From: Geminicoccaceae bacterium
GTDB taxonomy: Bacteria; Pseudomonadota; Alphaproteobacteria; Geminicoccales; Geminicoccaceae
Length of the DNA: 64,000 bases
Assembly (NCBI GenBank): GCA_020638495.1
Contig: JACKIN010000001.1
Coordinates: 682,001 to 746,000 of the forward strand
Direction: 5' to 3'
Part shown: one piece after another, positions 60,273 through 64,000 of the stretch
Position numbering within the stretch: position 1 is the stretch's first letter
How the letters are laid out: the number at the start of each line of letters is the position of its first letter
The notes under the pieces: model-generated
Seen by the model: only the letters and a program-made list of their open reading frames with translations
What the model was told of the DNA's origin: nothing
The model's database searches: none
Made by a program: the position numbers and the translations under genes

Positions 60273-60618
60273 CGGGGACTCCCTTCACTTGGTCCGGCCA
60301 ATCGAGTGCAGCCGAATCCTTCGGCAGCCGCCCGGGCCACGACCAATACTGGCCGATCCGACCGACACACTCTAGTGCTTTCGGGCTACGCCCCGAAATT
60401 TACAGTAAGTTGCGTTGGCAGCGCGTCGCTTCTCCAGCGTTCGCTGCGGGAGGTTGTCGACGTGGAAGTCGACCAGGCCGGCCAGTATACGGGACCGGGG
60501 TCGGAACCCTGCAGAGGGCTCACGGTTAGGCTGAGCCGGGTCGGAGTCGAAGGAGCGGGCGATCGTGCGCGCGTGGGCCTTTGCCGCTATTGTCCGGGCG
60601 ACTCACCAGGAGAAATCG
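60273..60618. other. Divergent interval upstream of paralogue B
   Basis: The 346 nt separate divergent genes and must hold promoters for both. A small hairpin (TTTCGGG 60379-60385, CCCGAAA 60392-60398) followed by an AT-rich stretch (AATTTACAGTAAGTT) is the only structure I see. No gene is supported. Confidence 0.5.
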
Positions 60619-60975
60619 ATGTCAGGCATGCCGATGGACGGAGCGGCCCTCTTGCGGCTCATGGACCCGAGGACGGCGCTCGCCGCCTGGCGGCTCTGGA
60701 CGCAGGCGGCCGAGACCGGGATCCACGCTGCCATGACGATCCAGGCACGACTCGCCATGATCGCCACGGCCATGGCGACGGGCCGCGACTTCCCGGTCAC
60801 CGAGAGCTGGCAGATGGTCGCCGAGAAGCAGCAGGCGATGATGGAATCGGCCGCGGCCGCGTGGCGCGCCAACCCGGCCTTCGCCAGCGATCCTAGGGCC
60901 CTCCTGCGCACGGCCACGGCCGGACTGCGGCCCTATCGGCGGAAGACCCGGAGCAATGCGCGGCGGCTGGCGTAG
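60619..60975 (+). CDS. Phasin-like small helical protein
   Basis: From ATG 60619 the product has 118 residues, rich in Ala, Met and charged residues and predicted to be all-helical. The stretch WQMVAEKQQAMMESAAAAW resembles the E-x-x-r-M-v-x-E-K-x-x-A pattern of phasins that coat PHA granules. The convergent neighbours phbB and phbA make the monomer for PHA, which supports the idea. AGGAGAAA precedes the ATG. Similarity is by pattern only, so the name is tentative. Confidence 0.65.
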   Translation: MSGMPMDGAALLRLMDPRTALAAWRLWTQAAETGIHAAMTIQARLAMIATAMATGRDFPVTESWQMVAEKQQAMMESAAAAWRANPAFASDPRALLRTATAGLRPYRRKTRSNARRLA

Positions 60976-61009
60976 CGCCAGCCGCCGATCGCGAGGCGCC
61001 GGCCCGCGC

Positions 61010-61735
61010 TCAGGTCATGTACTGGCCGCCGTTCGGCGAGATGGTCGAGCCGGTGAGGAAGCCGGCTTCGTCGCTGGCGAGGAAGACGACGCAGCGGGCG
61101 ATCTCCTCGGGCTCGCCGAGGCGGCCGACGGGGATCTGCGGGATGATGCGCTCGTTCAGCACCTTCTCGTCGATGGCGCGGACCATCTCGGTGCCAATGT
61201 AGCCCGGGCAGATGGCGTTGACGGTGATGCCGACCCGGGCACCTTCCTGCGCCAGGGCGCGGGTGAAGCCGATGTCGCCGGCCTTGGCTGCCGAGTAGTT
61301 GGACTGGCCGGCCTGGCCCTTCTGGCCGTTGACCGAGCTGATCTGGATGACCCGGCCGAACTTGCGCTCGCGCATGCCGGGCCAGATCGGGTGGGTCATG
61401 TTGAAGACGCCGGTGAGGTTGGTCGAGACGACCTCGTTCCACTGCTGCGGCGTCATGCGGTGGAACATGGCGTCGCGGGTGATGCCGGCATTGTTGACCA
61501 GCACCTCGACGGGGCCGAGCTCGGCCTCGACCTGCTTGATGCCGGCGACGCAGGCGTCGTAGTCGGCGACGCTCCACTTGAAGACGGGAATGCCGGTCTC
61601 GGCCTTGAACTTCGCCGCCGCCTCGTCGTTGCCGGCGTAGTTGGCCGCGACCTTGTAGCCGGCGGCCTTCAGCGCCACCGAGATCGCGGCACCTATGCCG
61701 CGGCTGCCGCCCGTCACCAATGCAACTCGTGCCAT
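61010..61735 (-). CDS. phbB: Acetoacetyl-CoA reductase
   Basis: The 241-residue SDR enzyme has the cofactor motif TGGSRGIG at 8-15, NNAGITRDAMFHRM at 81-94 and the triad Ser134, Tyr147, Lys151. The SSVNGQKGQAGQSNYSAAKAG stretch is a PhbB hallmark. It reduces acetoacetyl-CoA to (R)-3-hydroxybutyryl-CoA with NADPH for PHB. GGGGAGAAG lies about 6 nt before ATG 61735. It follows phbA by 151 nt. Confidence 0.96.
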   Translation of the reverse strand: MARVALVTGGSRGIGAAISVALKAAGYKVAANYAGNDEAAAKFKAETGIPVFKWSVADYDACVAGIKQVEAELGPVEVLVNNAGITRDAMFHRMTPQQWNEVVSTNLTGVFNMTHPIWPGMRERKFGRVIQISSVNGQKGQAGQSNYSAAKAGDIGFTRALAQEGARVGITVNAICPGYIGTEMVRAIDEKVLNERIIPQIPVGRLGEPEEIARCVVFLASDEAGFLTGSTISPNGGQYMT

Positions 61736-61886
61736 TGTCGCTTCTCCCCTGATCGTTTTCGGCCTGATCGTCGCCGGGTCGGTGCCCGACCTCGTCGGTC
61801 TTCCTTCAGCCTCGTTCAAGACGCCGGAATGTCAAGCCGGGCGGCAGCTCTTCGCCACCGCCCGGCTCCGATTGACGTGATCCGGC

Positions 61887-63062
61887 TCAGTCGCGGGCGA
61901 GGCACATGGCGATGCCCATGCCGCCGCCGATGCAGAGCGTGGCGAGGCCTTTCTTGGCGTCGCGCTTCTGCATCTCGTGGAGCAGGGTGACGAGCACCCG
62001 GGCACCGGAGGCACCGATGGGATGGCCGAGCGCAATGGCGCCGCCATTGACGTTGACCTTGTCGGTGTCCCAGCCGAGCTCGCGATTGACGGCGATGGCC
62101 TGGGCGGCGAAGGCCTCGTTGGCCTCGACGAGGTCGAGGTCGTCGGTGGTCCAGCCGGCCTTCTCCAGCGCCGCCTTCGAGGCCGGGATGGGGCCGGTGC
62201 CCATGATCGCCGGATCGACGCCGGCCTGCGCCCAGGACGCGATCCGGGCGAGCGGCTTCAGGCCACGCTTCTTCGCTTCCTCGGCGCTCATGAGGACGAC
62301 GGCGGCGGCCCCGTCATTGATGCCGGACGCATTGCCGGCGGTCACCGTGCCGTCCTTGCTGAAGGCCGGGCGCAGCTTCGCCATGCCTTCGAGCGTGGCG
62401 CCGAAACGCGGGAACTCGTCGGTGTCGACGGTGACGTCGCCCTTCCTGGTCTTGATGGTGACCGGGATGATCTCGTCCTTGAACCGGCCGGCAGTGATCG
62501 CCGCCTCGGCCTTGTTCTGCGAGGCGACCGCGAACTTGTCCTGGTCTTCCCGGGTGATCTGCCACTTCTGGGCGATGTTCTCGGCCGTGGTGCCCATGTG
62601 GTAATCCTGGAAGGCGTCCATCAGGCCGTCGCGCAGCATGGTGTCCTTGAACTCCAGGCTGCCCATCTTCTGGCCGTTCCTGAGATGGGCCACGTGCGGC
62701 GCCTGGCTCATGCTCTCCTGGCCGCCGGCGACGACGACGCTGCTGTCGCCATTCTTGATCGCCTGGGCGCCGAGGGCCACCGACTTCAGGCCGGAGCCGC
62801 AGAGGATGTTGACGCCATAGGCGGGCACCTCGACCGGCACGCCGGCATTCACCGAGGCCTGGCGAGCCGGGTTCTGGCCCTGGCCGGCGGTGAGGATCTG
62901 GCCGAGAATGACCTCGGAGACCTCGGCGGGCGTCACCTTGGCGCGCTCGAGCACGCCACTGATCGCGGTCTGGCCGAGATAGTGCGCCGGCACGCTGCTG
63001 AGCCCGCCGCTGAAGCTGCCGATCGCGGTCCTGCCCGCGGCGACGATGACGACATCGGTCAT
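61887..63062 (-). CDS. phbA: Acetyl-CoA acetyltransferase
   Basis: The 391-residue biosynthetic thiolase has active-site Cys88 (VNILCGSGLKS), His347 (LGHPIGASG) and Cys377 (LCIGGGMG). It joins two acetyl-CoA to acetoacetyl-CoA, the first step to PHB. The start is ATG 63062, where homologues begin (MTDVVIVAAGRTAIG); the upstream extension is not conserved. PHA synthase (phaC) is not in the window. Confidence 0.96.
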   Translation of the reverse strand: MTDVVIVAAGRTAIGSFSGGLSSVPAHYLGQTAISGVLERAKVTPAEVSEVILGQILTAGQGQNPARQASVNAGVPVEVPAYGVNILCGSGLKSVALGAQAIKNGDSSVVVAGGQESMSQAPHVAHLRNGQKMGSLEFKDTMLRDGLMDAFQDYHMGTTAENIAQKWQITREDQDKFAVASQNKAEAAITAGRFKDEIIPVTIKTRKGDVTVDTDEFPRFGATLEGMAKLRPAFSKDGTVTAGNASGINDGAAAVVLMSAEEAKKRGLKPLARIASWAQAGVDPAIMGTGPIPASKAALEKAGWTTDDLDLVEANEAFAAQAIAVNRELGWDTDKVNVNGGAIALGHPIGASGARVLVTLLHEMQKRDAKKGLATLCIGGGMGIAMCLARD

Positions 63063-63207
63063 GCTGGTCGTTCCCCCATTCCTTGCTGCCCGGCCCGGAT
63101 CGTCCAGCGCCAGAGCGTACAGTTTGATGCGTGGCCGCCTTATACTAGCCTGCAATCAGGCCCGCGACCCACAACCCGACATTGCAGCCATTCGCCGCAA
63201 CCATGGT

Positions 63208-63993
63208 TCACGTCGCCTCGGGCGATGCCTCGAAGGCGTCGATGACCGCCCGGTCGTAGCCCTGGCTCGCGAGGTGGAGCTGGCGGCTGTAGGGCTGCTC
63301 GAGCCGGCCTTCGGCGAGGGCGTCGCCCGCCACGCTTTCCACGATGGATCCCCGGCGCATGATGGCGAGTCGGTCGCAGAGATGGGCGACCACGCCGAGA
63401 TCGTGGCTGACGAAAAGATAGGTGAGGCCGCGCCGGCGGCGGAGCTCGTTCAGGAGGTTGATGATCTCGGCCTGGATCGAGACGTCGAGGGCGGAGGTCG
63501 GCTCGTCGAGCAGCAGGAGCTCGGGCTCGAGGATCAGGGCCCGGGCGATCGCCACGCGCTGGCGCTGGCCGCCGGAGAGCTGGTGCGGGAAGCGGTAGCG
63601 GAACTCGGGGCCGAGCCGGACCTCCTCGAGGGCGCGGGCGATCCGCGCATCGGCGTTGGCCAGGCGATGGATGGCCAAGGGCTCGCGCAGGGTGGCGTCG
63701 ATGGTGCGTCTCGGGTGGAGCGAGCCGAAGGGGTCCTGGAAGACCATCTGCACGCGCTTGTAGAAGGCGAGCGGCGGCTTTTTCGCCAGCGCCATGCCGG
63801 CGATGCGGATCGTCCCCTGCCAGTCGGGGTTGAGGCCGGAGAGGACGCGCAGGATGGTGGACTTGCCCGAGCCGCTCTCGCCGACCAGCCCGAAGCTGCT
63901 TCTGGCGGCGACCGAGAAGCTCACGCCCCGGACCGCGGCGACCCGCGTCTTGCCGGTGACGAAGGTGACGTCGAGGTTCTCGACTTCGATCAA
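63208..63993 (-). CDS. Oligopeptide/dipeptide-type ABC ATPase (OppF/DppF-like)
   Basis: The 261-residue ATPase has Walker A GESGSGKST at about 38-46, Q-loop VFQDPFGSLHPR, signature LSGGQRQR, Walker B LLLLDEPTSALD and H-loop FVSHDLGVV, all intact. The YKRVQMVFQDPFGSL stretch and the ending QPYSRQL mark the OppF/DppF subgroup of peptide or nickel importers. The TTG start overlaps a TGA (63992-63990) that would end the upstream gene, probably the OppD-like ATPase, which lies outside the window. Confidence 0.9.
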   Translation of the reverse strand: MIEVENLDVTFVTGKTRVAAVRGVSFSVAARSSFGLVGESGSGKSTILRVLSGLNPDWQGTIRIAGMALAKKPPLAFYKRVQMVFQDPFGSLHPRRTIDATLREPLAIHRLANADARIARALEEVRLGPEFRYRFPHQLSGGQRQRVAIARALILEPELLLLDEPTSALDVSIQAEIINLLNELRRRRGLTYLFVSHDLGVVAHLCDRLAIMRRGSIVESVAGDALAEGRLEQPYSRQLHLASQGYDRAVIDAFEASPEAT

Positions 63994-64000
63994 GGGGCAC

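Overview
The window is GC-rich (roughly 70 percent by eye) bacterial chromosome with very dense coding, frequent TTG and GTG starts, and many 4-nt start/stop overlaps (ATGA, GTGA, TTGA). Gene content points to an alphaproteobacterium, most likely of the Rhodospirillales type. The run tRNA-Pro, ispB, DUF2007, N6-adenine methyltransferase, S49 peptidase, glyQ, glyS, ppdK is an order I associate with that group. Two TRAP transporters, a phbA/phbB pair and an MMAB-type meaB fit the same picture. The assignment is from memory of gene order, not from a database search. I see no prophage, insertion sequence, CRISPR array or rRNA.

Layout. 1-5785: a gene start cut by the left edge, a YdcF-like membrane protein, an SMP-30 lactonase, an IlvD/Edd sugar-acid dehydratase, and three cell-envelope proteins (RlpA, YceI, a peptidoglycan-binding protein). 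5800-18412: the housekeeping block (DsbA-like protein, tRNA-Pro(CGG), ispB to ppdK, meaB, ygfZ). 18524-21818: a GH15 hydrolase and otsA. 21919-35899 (minus strand): one long carbohydrate locus. It runs from an RbsD/FucU protein through three TIM-barrel isomerase/epimerase-like proteins, two Gfo/Idh/MocA dehydrogenases and a DJ-1/PfpI protein into an ABC importer with two different ATPases, a small membrane protein and a Lin0512-family protein. A membrane endonuclease/exonuclease/phosphatase gene sits inside it on the opposite strand. 36143-41521: a SRPBCC protein, a small secreted protein, a fused NuoE-NuoF subunit, a 2-hydroxyacid dehydrogenase, a PfkB kinase and a FitAB toxin-antitoxin pair with its operator. 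41561-45077: a third Gfo/Idh enzyme and an MBOAT/SGNH acyl-transfer pair.

45160-53824: two complete TRAP transporters pointing at each other, small envelope genes between them, a PrpB-like lyase, and a PIN-toxin pair that looks damaged. 53845-58685: threonine synthase, a URC4/DUF1688 protein with uracil phosphoribosyltransferase, and a PleD-like protein with a degenerate GGDEF domain. 58686-60618 is gene-poor and holds two tandem paralogous genes for 85-residue secreted two-cysteine proteins, each followed by a hairpin. 60619-64000: a phasin-like protein, phbB, phbA and an oligopeptide-type ABC ATPase.

How the genes work together. The most coherent system is 21919-35899. An imported sugar or glycoside would be oxidised by one Gfo/Idh enzyme, rearranged or eliminated by AP-endonuclease-2-fold TIM barrels, and reduced by the second Gfo/Idh enzyme. 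This logic resembles the levoglucosan dehydrogenase (Lgd) pathway, though the substrate here is unknown. Its importer carries complementary lesions in its two ATPases: one has lost the H-loop histidine, the other the LSGGQ signature. This predicts one competent and one degenerate ATP site.
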